From: Mageeibacillus sp. UBA5438
Lineage (GTDB): Bacteria > Bacillota > Clostridia > Saccharofermentanales > DTU023
Assembly: GCA_002427535.1 (NCBI GenBank)
Contig: DIRK01000056.1
Coordinates: forward strand, 12,526 to 26,805
Length of the DNA: 14,280 bases
Direction of reading: 5' to 3'
In this document: positions 1 to 5,835 of the stretch, piece after piece
Layout of the letters: each line of letters starts with the position of its first letter
Position numbering within the stretch: position 1 is the stretch's first letter
The notes under the pieces: model-generated
Seen by the model: only the letters and a program-made list of their open reading frames with translations
Database searches by the model: none
Told to the model about the DNA's origin: nothing
Position numbers and translations under genes: made by a program

Positions 1-36
1 CTGTCGTTACAGCGCCCTGAATATCAAGAAGCGTAA
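1..36 (+). CDS. possible 3' end of an upstream gene (partial)
   Basis: One frame stays open from the window edge and ends in TAA at 34-36, encoding LSLQRPEYQEA and then the stop. It lies 29 bases before the copA ATG, a normal spacing within an operon. Eleven residues are far too few to identify a family, and another frame is also open from the left edge into the copA start region, so this may not be coding. If real, it would be a gene co-transcribed with copA, because I see no convincing promoter in the first 65 bases. Confidence 0.25.
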   Translation: MSLQRPEYQEA

Positions 37-65
37 GATAGTTCCCAGATGGAAAGGTTGTGCTT

Positions 66-2702
66 ATGAAAAAAACATTTGCAGTGACAGGGATGACCTG
101 TGCCGCCTGTGAGGCGGCTGTCACGCGCTCTGTTCAAAAGTTGGAGGGCGTGACGGGGGTCAGTGTCAATCTATTGACGGGGACCATGACGCTCGATCTC
201 GACCTTTCTGTACAGTCGGAATCGGCTGTCTTGGAGGTTGTCGAGAAGGCGGGATACGGGATCAGTGTTCTGGGCGGCGAGGGCGGCTCTAAAAAACAAG
301 ATCGTAAGGCGGAACGTCAAAAGCTGGTAGAAGAGCGTGAAAAGGAAGAACGCCAGATGGTGAGGCGCCTCATCACTTCGACGATTTTGCTCATTCCGCT
401 CATGTGGATTGCCATGGGTCCCATGCTGGGGCTTCCCTTACCGGGGTTTTTGACGGGTCATGAGAACGCAGTCAGTTATGCGCTTGTTCAGATGATTTTG
501 ACGCTTCCTGTCATGCTCATTAACGGGTACTTTTTTACCTCCGGTTTTAAAGGTTTGATTCACCGCGCGCCTAATATGAATACATTGATCGCCTTGGGTT
601 CAGCCGCGTCTTTTATTTTCGGACTTTTTGCCATTATGCGGATCGGCAATGGTTTGGGAACAGGCGATGCTTCCTTAATTGATCGCTATCTGCATGAGCT
701 TTATTTTGAAACGGCCGCGATGATTCTTGTCCTGATCACGGTGGGGAAGACCTTGGAGGCCAGGGCGAAGGGCAAGACCTCGGAGGCCTTGACAGGCTTG
801 ATGGATCTGGTGCCGCAGACGGCGCTTGTCATGCGTAACGGAGAGCGCGTGGAGATTGACGCTGAGGACCTGCGTCCGGGCGATCGCGTGGTGTTGTTGC
901 CGGGTGCCCGGGTGCCCTGTGACGGTGTTGTGCGTGAGGGTCACAGTTCCATTGATGAGTCCGCCATGACGGGTGAAAGTATTCCGGTTGAAAAGGCTTC
1001 GGGTGATCCGATCACTTCGGCGACGATTAACGGAACGGGCACCTTGATTTTTGAAGCGACGAAGACGGGTGAGGATACGACGCTTTCGCAGATGATTCAC
1101 CTGATGGAGGAGGCGACTTCTTCCAAGGCGCCTGTGGCGCGTCTTGCGGATAAGGTGGCGGGGATTTTTGTTCCCATTGTCATGAGCATCGCGGGGGTGG
1201 TGCTTGCGGTTTGGCTTATTGCCGGCTGGCCTATGGAGCTTGCGTTCTCCATGGCGATTGCGGTTTTGGTGATCTCCTGTCCCTGTGCGTTGGGGCTTGC
1301 GACGCCTGTGGCTATTATGGTGGCGACCGGTCAGGGCGCGCGCCACGGCATCTTGATTAAATCGGGTGAGGCCCTTGAGTCCGCGGGTAGCCTGACTCAT
1401 GTTGTTTTCGATAAGACGGGGACCTTGACAGAAGGGCGTCCGGAGGTGACGGAGATTGTGGTCCGTGACGGTAGTCGGGTGTTTAACACTGAGGATGAGT
1501 TCCTGACGCTTGCGGCGACTTTGGAGGAGCTTTCGGAGCATCCTTTGGCGGGCGCGGTGTTACGCGCGGCAGAGGAGCGTGGGCTAAATGATCGCATTCC
1601 GATCGAGCGTTTCCAGGCGGTGCCGGGGCGCGGCGTGACCGGCATCTTGGAGGATGGCTCGGAGGTCTTTATCGGGAGCGCGAATTATATGCGCGAGTTG
1701 GGCCTGTCCGATAAACTGCTTGAAGCGAAGGCGGATGAGCTTTCCATGGGTGGCCGCACCTTGCTTTACCTTGCGATGAATCATGAGCTTTTGGGGCTTA
1801 TCGGCGCGACGGATAAGTTGAAGCCGGGAAGCATTGAAGCGGTGGAGCGGCTCCATAAGCTGGGGATTCAGGTCATTATGCTGACCGGGGACCGCCAGGC
1901 CACGGCTGAGGCGATCGGCCGACATCTGGGGGGCGTGCAGGTGATCGCGGAGGTGTTGCCTACAGATAAGGCGGCCGTGATTGAAAGGCTGCGCGAGTTG
2001 GGTGAGAAGGTGGCCATGGTCGGTGACGGCATTAATGACGCGCCGGCGCTTGCGGTGGCGGATGTGGGGCTTGCGATCGGGGCGGGTAGCGATATCGCGA
2101 TTGATTCGGCGGATATTGTGCTTGTTCGAAATGAGTTGAAGGATGCGGTGACCGCGATTGAGCTGAGCCGCAAGACTTTGCGCACGATTAAGGAGAACCT
2201 GTTCTGGGCCTTCTTCTATAACGTTATCGCGATTCCGATTGCCGCCGGTGCTTTCTATGTGCCTTACGGTTTGAAGCTGACCCCGATGATTGGGGCTTTG
2301 GCGATGAGTTTCAGTTCGATCTTTGTGGTGCTGAATGCCTTGAGAATCAGGCGTTTCAAGCCGGGTAAGGAGCGGAGTATCGCGCGAAAGATCACACAGG
2401 AAACAACGTCATTACATATTGACGATCTTATTACATGTAGATTAGATGGCGCCTGCCCGGTAATCCCGGAGGGCGAACAGGAGGATGAACCCATGGATAA
2501 GGAAATAGTGCTTATTGTCGACGGTATGACCTGCGGTCATTGTACGGCGCGCGTGGAAAAGGCTTTGAAGGAGCTTACGGGTGTTTCAGACGCTCAAGCG
2601 GACCTTGAATCGAAGCGCGTCACGGTCAAAACGGACGGGACGGTGGAAAAAGAGGCCATGGTTTCGGCCATTACTGAGGCCGGATACGAGGTGATCGCTT
2701 AG
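66..2702 (+). CDS. copA: Cu(I)-exporting P1B-type ATPase CopA with N- and C-terminal metal-binding domains
   Basis: A membrane ATPase that pumps monovalent copper out of the cytoplasm. Residues are numbered from the ATG at 66, which gives 878 aa. The N-terminal HMA domain has GMTCAAC with Cys12 and Cys15. Eight membrane segments follow, at roughly 103-118, 136-158, 171-190, 212-228, 363-388, 393-418, 712-730 and 736-760. The actuator TGE is at 302-304, the Cu(I) transport motif CPC at 405-407, the phosphorylated DKTGT at 449-453, the HP motif at 492-493 and GDGIND at 653-658. FFYN in TM7 and MSFSS in TM8 are the copper-type signatures. The ATPase core normally ends just after LNALRIRRFK; here a linker of about 43 residues leads to a second HMA domain with GMTCGHC (Cys823, Cys826), of the kind found in the chaperone CopZ. 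A GTG at 60 is an alternative start, but GGAAAGG at 51-57 is spaced correctly (8 bases) only for the ATG at 66. Confidence 0.95.
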   Translation: MKKTFAVTGMTCAACEAAVTRSVQKLEGVTGVSVNLLTGTMTLDLDLSVQSESAVLEVVEKAGYGISVLGGEGGSKKQDRKAERQKLVEEREKEERQMVRRLITSTILLIPLMWIAMGPMLGLPLPGFLTGHENAVSYALVQMILTLPVMLINGYFFTSGFKGLIHRAPNMNTLIALGSAASFIFGLFAIMRIGNGLGTGDASLIDRYLHELYFETAAMILVLITVGKTLEARAKGKTSEALTGLMDLVPQTALVMRNGERVEIDAEDLRPGDRVVLLPGARVPCDGVVREGHSSIDESAMTGESIPVEKASGDPITSATINGTGTLIFEATKTGEDTTLSQMIHLMEEATSSKAPVARLADKVAGIFVPIVMSIAGVVLAVWLIAGWPMELAFSMAIAVLVISCPCALGLATPVAIMVATGQGARHGILIKSGEALESAGSLTHVVFDKTGTLTEGRPEVTEIVVRDGSRVFNTEDEFLTLAATLEELSEHPLAGAVLRAAEERGLNDRIPIERFQAVPGRGVTGILEDGSEVFIGSANYMRELGLSDKLLEAKADELSMGGRTLLYLAMNHELLGLIGATDKLKPGSIEAVERLHKLGIQVIMLTGDRQATAEAIGRHLGGVQVIAEVLPTDKAAVIERLRELGEKVAMVGDGINDAPALAVADVGLAIGAGSDIAIDSADIVLVRNELKDAVTAIELSRKTLRTIKENLFWAFFYNVIAIPIAAGAFYVPYGLKLTPMIGALAMSFSSIFVVLNALRIRRFKPGKERSIARKITQETTSLHIDDLITCRLDGACPVIPEGEQEDEPMDKEIVLIVDGMTCGHCTARVEKALKELTGVSDAQADLESKRVTVKTDGTVEKEAMVSAITEAGYEVIA
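2419..2447 (+). promoter_or_regulatory. promoter-like sequence inside copA, before the nested copZ start
   Basis: TTGACG (2419-2424) and TTAGAT (2442-2447) are separated by exactly 17 bases, close to the sigma-A consensus. They lie in the part of copA that encodes the non-conserved linker, which is locally AT-rich compared with the rest of the gene. An 8-bp palindrome, TACATGTA (2432-2439), falls in the spacer. It resembles a CopY cop box (TACA-NN-TGTA) without the two central bases, so operator function is only a guess. A transcript starting near 2454 would carry the AGGAGG and ATG of the nested copZ frame. Chance occurrence cannot be excluded from sequence alone. Confidence 0.4.
2493..2702 (+). 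CDS. copZ: putative in-frame internal CopZ-like copper chaperone nested in copA
   Basis: An ATG at 2493, in the copA frame, would give a free 69-residue protein identical to the C-terminal HMA domain of CopA. It is preceded by a perfect AGGAGG (2479-2484) with an 8-base spacer, a stronger site than the one in front of copA itself. The product begins MDKEIVLIVDGMTCGHC, with metal-binding Cys14 and Cys17. The His before the second Cys is typical of CopZ chaperones, whereas the CopA N-terminal domain has CAAC. Its length matches free-standing bacterial CopZ proteins of about 69 aa. CopZ carries Cu(I) in the cytosol and hands it to CopA or to a copper-sensing repressor. The start signals are visible; actual independent expression is inference. 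E. coli copA is a known precedent for one gene giving both pump and chaperone, though there it works by frameshifting and yields the N-terminal domain. Confidence 0.45.
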   Translation: MDKEIVLIVDGMTCGHCTARVEKALKELTGVSDAQADLESKRVTVKTDGTVEKEAMVSAITEAGYEVIA

Positions 2703-2705
2703 GGT

Positions 2706-2734
2706 TTGACAGCCTGTCATCCGTTGTGTAAACT
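2706..2734 (+). promoter_or_regulatory. sigma-A-type promoter of the tRNA-Val gene
   Basis: TTGACA (2706-2711) and TAAACT (2729-2734) are spaced by 17 bases. The predicted start near 2741 lies about five bases before the mature tRNA 5' end. The -35 box begins only four bases after the copA stop codon. Confidence 0.75.
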
Positions 2735-2745
2735 TAACCTCGCTC

Positions 2746-2822
2746 GGGTGATTGGCTCAGCTGGTTAGAGTACCTGCGTGACATGCAGGGGGTCACTGGT
2801 TCAAGTCCAGTATCACCCACCA
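2746..2822 (+). tRNA. tRNA-Val (anticodon GAC)
   Basis: A complete 77-base cloverleaf. The acceptor stem GGGTGAT (2746-2752) pairs with ATCACCC (2812-2818), followed by A73 and an encoded CCA (2820-2822). The D stem is GCTC/GAGT. The anticodon stem CCTGC/GCAGG encloses the loop GTGACAT, with GAC at 2780-2782, which reads GUC and GUU valine codons. The variable region is GGGTC, and the T arm is ACTGG-TTCAAGT-CCAGT. Position 32 is G rather than the usual pyrimidine, a small oddity. The gene stands alone between its own promoter and terminator. Confidence 0.95.
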
Positions 2823-2854
2823 GAGGACTTTGCAAAGGCGAGGTCCTCTTTTTT
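2822..2854 (+). terminator. intrinsic terminator after tRNA-Val
   Basis: AGAGGAC (2822-2828) pairs with GTCCTCT (2843-2849) and is followed by a run of T residues to 2854. The first stem base is the last A of the tRNA CCA, so the hairpin starts right at the tRNA end. It would also stop transcripts reading through from copA. Confidence 0.85.
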
Positions 2855-2870
2855 CGCCCCCAAACAGATG

Positions 2871-2879
2871 TGGTACGCT
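2871..2879 (+). promoter_or_regulatory. weak extended -10 candidate before the DUF4438 gene
   Basis: TGG-TACGCT has the TGn extended -10 layout and lies about 43 bases before the ATG at 2922, downstream of the tRNA terminator. The sequence 17 bases upstream (TTTTCG, 2851-2856) is a poor -35 box. A promoter is expected here because the previous unit is terminated, but this exact site is uncertain. Confidence 0.3.
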
Positions 2880-2921
2880 TAAGAGCAATGTAAATTTTGA
2901 TTATTTTCAGGAGGCCCAAAA

Positions 2922-3776
2922 ATGAAAACTAATAAAGAACACTTAGTCGAGATGTCCGTCCAGGCAAAAATCCACGCGCCCACCTCGCGCGGCGGTTACC
3001 GTGTTGACAACCTGGGCGTTCCGCGCGTCCTGCCGGGCGTTGGAGGCATCGTCTACAACTACCGGATCGGCGACTGCTGCATGCTTTTAGCCGGTGACCA
3101 TATCGAGCCGGGCGTCAGCCTTCGAAACGAAGACAAAGCGGAGAATGAAGCCGTCATGCATAACGCCTGCGTCGGCAACCGCGCCATCGTCGTGGACGGC
3201 GAAGCCAAAGGCGACGAAGGTTTCGTCACCGGCAAACACGGCGGAATCGAGCACACGATTTGCTACTTTTCACCCGAAACACTCGACAAGCTGAAGATCG
3301 GAGACCAAATCCTCATCCGCGCAAAAGGACTGGGACTCGAACTTTCCGATTACCCTGACATTGCCTGCTTAAACTTATCCCCCGAACTTTTAGACAAGAT
3401 CGCGCCCGAGGAAAAAGACGGCAAACTTATCGTGCCCTGTGTCGCCGAAGTACCCCCCTACCTGATGGGATCCGGGATCGGGGCGGCGTCCGCCTACACC
3501 GGCGACTACGACATAATGACCGGCGACCTTGACGCACTAAAAGAGGCCGGGCTTGAAAACCTGCGCTTCGGCGACCTCGTACTCCTGATTGACTGCGACA
3601 ACCGCTTCGGACGCCAATACAAAAAAGGCGCCCGCACACTCGGCGTTGTCGTCCACTCAAACTGCATCCTCTCCGGGCACGGCCCGGGCGTGGCAGCACT
3701 CCTCAGCTCCTCCGAAGGAGAAATGCTCGTGGGACGCCACGACGAAAACGCGAACCTGGCCCATTATTTCATTTAA
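2922..3776 (+). CDS. DUF4438 family protein, function unknown
   Basis: A 284-residue protein that I recognise as a DUF4438 member (structurally sampled in Thermotoga but without an assigned biochemical role). Recognisable stretches are GGYRVDNLGVPRVLPGVGG near the N-terminus, GDCCMLLAGDHIEPGVS, a glycine-rich GKHGGIEH around residues 105-112, and GSGIGAASAYTGDYDIMT in the second half. No signal peptide or membrane segment is visible, so it is probably cytosolic. The start is supported by AGGAGG at 2909-2914 with a 7-base spacer. The histidine-phosphatase gene begins 17 bases downstream with no terminator between them, so the two are likely co-transcribed. Nothing in the sequence reveals the substrate. 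The full-length frame and family-like motifs argue that it is intact. Confidence 0.85.
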   Translation: MKTNKEHLVEMSVQAKIHAPTSRGGYRVDNLGVPRVLPGVGGIVYNYRIGDCCMLLAGDHIEPGVSLRNEDKAENEAVMHNACVGNRAIVVDGEAKGDEGFVTGKHGGIEHTICYFSPETLDKLKIGDQILIRAKGLGLELSDYPDIACLNLSPELLDKIAPEEKDGKLIVPCVAEVPPYLMGSGIGAASAYTGDYDIMTGDLDALKEAGLENLRFGDLVLLIDCDNRFGRQYKKGARTLGVVVHSNCILSGHGPGVAALLSSSEGEMLVGRHDENANLAHYFI

Positions 3777-3793
3777 AAGAAAGACTAGTTGAA

Positions 3794-4459
3794 GTGACCA
3801 AGCACACTGTATATCTCATAAGGCACGGCCTTACTTACCAAAACCTCTGCCGTGAATACCAGGGATCTATCCTGAATTACGACATTTTGCCTGAAAGTGA
3901 GGCCCTGATCGAAAGTCGGCAACAAAGAGGCGCGTCGCCCAAGATTAATACCCTTTGGGCGTCGCCGCTTCTTCGCGCAAGGCGCACCGCCGAACTCTAT
4001 TTTCCCGACATGGAAATGGAATATGACAACGACCTGATGGAACGCGAATTCGGCGAATGGGACGGAAAAACACACGATGAACTGTTGCAGGATCCCGAAT
4101 ACCAAGCGTTTCTCAAGTCCTTTGCCCGCACCACACCGCCCGGCGGTGAGGCCTACGAAGTGTTTTTCGCACGCATGAACCGCGTCATGGAAAAAATTGA
4201 GGATTTGGCAAAAAAATCACCAGAACGTTTTCCGCTTGCGCTCGTCTTCCACGGCGGGCCGATCCTGCACCTGACGGACCATCTTTTAGAAGACGACCAC
4301 CCCTTCTACCGTTATTACACAAAAGGGGCAGGCGGACTGAAACTTGAGATCGCGACAGAACCCTTCAGGATCGTCGAAGCACAAGAAATGTTCACCGATG
4401 ATCTGCCTGTCGAAAAGACGCCCTTTTACCTCGACTTCGTGCGTGAAGAGGTAAAATAG
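3794..4459 (+). CDS. histidine phosphatase superfamily protein (phosphoglycerate-mutase-like)
   Basis: A 221-residue member of the branch-2-like histidine phosphatase superfamily, which transfers phosphate through a phosphohistidine. LIRHG at residues 8-12 provides the nucleophile His11 and phosphate-binding Arg10. SPLLRARRTAE (57-67) supplies Arg61, MEREFGEWDG holds the likely acid Glu83, and LVFHGGP carries the second His153. All core residues are therefore present and the enzyme is probably active. Substrates vary widely in this family (sugar phosphates, phosphoserine, cobalamin precursors), so I do not assign one. The start is GTG at 3794 with only a weak purine-rich upstream region (AAAGAAAGA), which suggests translation coupled to the DUF4438 gene that ends 17 bases earlier. 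Confidence 0.88.
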   Translation: MTKHTVYLIRHGLTYQNLCREYQGSILNYDILPESEALIESRQQRGASPKINTLWASPLLRARRTAELYFPDMEMEYDNDLMEREFGEWDGKTHDELLQDPEYQAFLKSFARTTPPGGEAYEVFFARMNRVMEKIEDLAKKSPERFPLALVFHGGPILHLTDHLLEDDHPFYRYYTKGAGGLKLEIATEPFRIVEAQEMFTDDLPVEKTPFYLDFVREEVK

Positions 4460-4468
4460 ACTGGCAGA

Positions 4469-4483
4469 TGTGACGAAATCACA
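4469..4483 (+). promoter_or_regulatory. perfect inverted repeat just upstream of the rpmE promoter
   Basis: TGTGA-CGAAA-TCACA is a perfect 5-bp inverted repeat that ends seven bases before the -35 box at 4490. There is no T tract, so it is not an intrinsic terminator of the preceding operon. The half-sites match those of CRP-type and Rex-type operators, but both families use a six-base spacer and this one has five. It may be an operator for another regulator or a chance hairpin. Confidence 0.3.
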
Positions 4484-4489
4484 CGCGGC

Positions 4490-4518
4490 TTGACAGGCTT
4501 GGCGCTTGGATGTAGAAT
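4490..4518 (+). promoter_or_regulatory. sigma-A-type promoter of rpmE and the downstream operon
   Basis: TTGACA (4490-4495) and TAGAAT (4513-4518) have a 17-base spacer, near the consensus. Transcription would start near 4525, leaving a leader of about 80 bases before rpmE. In that leader a short stem (TCTC-CAT-GAGA) overlaps the GAGAGGTGA ribosome binding site, which could modulate translation, though it is only four base pairs long. Confidence 0.8.
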
Positions 4519-4605
4519 TCTTTGGTGGTCGAAAAGGCCGATTTTCTGGGTTCGCATACGAGGGTCAAGAGCTGCTCGCGCGATCTCCATGAGAGGTGAA
4601 AGCAT

Positions 4606-4809
4606 ATGAAAGACGGAATCCATCCAAAATACGGCAAAAGCGTTGTGCGCTGTGCCTGCGGCGAGACATTTGAGACCGGAGCGGTCGTCGAACAGATGAA
4701 CGTTGATATTTGTTCCAAATGTCATCCCTTCTACACAGGGCGCCAGAAACTCATTGACACGGGAGGCCGCGTCGATAAGTTCCGCAAACGCATGGGCCAG
4801 CAAAAATAA
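4606..4809 (+). CDS. rpmE: 50S ribosomal protein L31, zinc-binding form
   Basis: A 67-residue ribosomal protein L31 that bridges the large and small subunits. It starts MKDGIHPKYGK, and has CSKCHPFYTGRQK and DTGGRVDKFRKR as in other L31 proteins. Cys16, Cys18, Cys36 and Cys39 are all present, so this is the zinc-containing (C+) paralogue and not the zinc-free form induced under zinc limitation. The start has a good GAGAGGTGA site. The gene is followed at once by an intrinsic terminator and then by yqhQ-prmC-prfA, an order common in Firmicutes. Confidence 0.96.
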   Translation: MKDGIHPKYGKSVVRCACGETFETGAVVEQMNVDICSKCHPFYTGRQKLIDTGGRVDKFRKRMGQQK

Positions 4810-4816
4810 CCCGTGC

Positions 4817-4845
4817 AAGAGGAGCGACACAGCTCCTCTTTTTTT
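4817..4845 (+). terminator. intrinsic terminator after rpmE, inside the operon
   Basis: AAGAGGAGC (4817-4825) pairs perfectly with GCTCCTCTT (4832-4840) around the loop GACACA, and T residues run on to 4845. Its last T is only 12 bases before the yqhQ ATG. I see no promoter between the two, so genes further down probably depend on readthrough. Confidence 0.88.
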
Positions 4846-4857
4846 CAACAGGTAATA

Positions 4858-5835
4858 ATGGACAATAAAGATGCAAAGCTAGACGATGTGAGCGCCGCCT
4901 GCAAGCGGACCAGCATTGGCGGGCAGGCCCTGATTGAGGGCCTCCTGATGCTCGGCCCCCACAAGCAGGCGATTGCGGTCAGAGAACCCTCAGGCGAGAT
5001 CGCCGTGACGGTGAAAGATCGCTCCGCCAAAGCAAGCCGCTTTAATGTGCCATTCTTGCGAGGCGTGGTGCGCCTTGTCACCCAGATGAAAATCGGGATC
5101 GGCGCGCTCATGTTTTCCGCGGAAGCCGCCATGGGCGAAGAAGAGGCCGAAGCAGAAGAGCCGACACGCTTTGACCGCTTTGCCGAGCGCCATCCAAACT
5201 TCATGATGACCGCCACCCTAATTTTCTCACTGGGCATGTCCGTCGGGCTGTTTATTTTGCTCCCAAGCGCATTAACAGACCTCATCCGTCGCTTAACAGG
5301 CTTCGGCCTAGGTGAGACAAGAGGGAGCGCGGTGTTCTTACTGTCGCTCATCGAAGGCGTCGTGCGCATCCTCCTTTTCATTCTTTACCTCTGGTTGACC
5401 TCACGATCTTCCGAAATTCGGCGCGTATGGATGTACCACGGATCCGAACACAAGACCATTGCCTGCTACGAGGCGGGACTGCCGCTCACGGTCGACAATG
5501 TCCGAGGGCAAAGCCGTCTGCACCCGCGCTGCGGCACCTCCTTCTTGTTCCTTGTCATGATCGTGTCCATCTTGACGTTTTCAATCGTGGGACGCTATAC
5601 GGTGTGGCTCAATATCCTCATCCGCCTGGCGCTCCTGCCCCTTATTTCAGGCATCTCCTACGAGCTCATCCGTTTTGCGGGCGCTCGGGACAACCGACTG
5701 ACGCGCGCATTATCCGCGCCCGGCCTTGCCCTGCAAAACCTCACGACGGCAGAACCCGACGATCCCATCATGGAAGTGGCGATCGAGGCCATGAAGGCCG
5801 TCATTCCTGACAACCCCGAAGATGACAACTGGTAG
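4858..5835 (+). CDS. yqhQ: DUF1385 integral membrane protein (YqhQ family)
   Basis: A 325-residue membrane protein of the DUF1385 family. Its function is not established, but it is widely conserved in Firmicutes next to rpmE, prmC and prfA. Family motifs are IGGQALIEGLLMLGP (20-34), YHGSEHKTI (193-201), HPRCGTSFL (222-230), GISYELIRF (265-273) and PGLALQNLTT. YHGSEHKT and HPRCGTS carry conserved His, Glu and Cys residues that could bind a metal. Hydrophobic segments lie at about 115-140, 157-181, 226-245 and 248-272. The frame is open back to a GTG at 4813, but that would place the rpmE terminator inside the coding region; the ATG at 4858, after AGG, is the better start. The last 14 bases overlap prmC. 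Confidence 0.9.
   Translation: MDNKDAKLDDVSAACKRTSIGGQALIEGLLMLGPHKQAIAVREPSGEIAVTVKDRSAKASRFNVPFLRGVVRLVTQMKIGIGALMFSAEAAMGEEEAEAEEPTRFDRFAERHPNFMMTATLIFSLGMSVGLFILLPSALTDLIRRLTGFGLGETRGSAVFLLSLIEGVVRILLFILYLWLTSRSSEIRRVWMYHGSEHKTIACYEAGLPLTVDNVRGQSRLHPRCGTSFLFLVMIVSILTFSIVGRYTVWLNILIRLALLPLISGISYELIRFAGARDNRLTRALSAPGLALQNLTTAEPDDPIMEVAIEAMKAVIPDNPEDDNW

Noticed and set aside
1..12. CTGT-CGTT-ACAG inverted repeat at the left edge as a possible copper operator
   Set aside because: The arms are only four bases, no promoter with proper spacing accompanies it, and it does not match CopY, CueR or CsoR operators.
675..1541. 288-codon antisense ORF inside copA
   Set aside because: It is a shadow of the GC-biased copA codons, rich in Arg and His, with no recognisable domain, and it lies opposite highly conserved ATPase motifs.
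2734..2919. Antisense ORF of 61 codons across the tRNA, containing GDTGLEPVTPCMSRRYSNQLS
   Set aside because: This is a well-known false protein produced by translating the complement of a tRNA gene; the cloverleaf explains the sequence fully.
3589..3792. Overlapping + strand ORF of 67 codons within the DUF4438 gene
   Set aside because: It has no start signals or family resemblance, and the DUF4438 frame is well supported across the same region.
4813..4857. Upstream GTG start extending the DUF1385 protein by 15 residues
   Set aside because: The extension would be encoded by the rpmE terminator hairpin, and the family begins near the ATG at 4858, which has an AGG in position.
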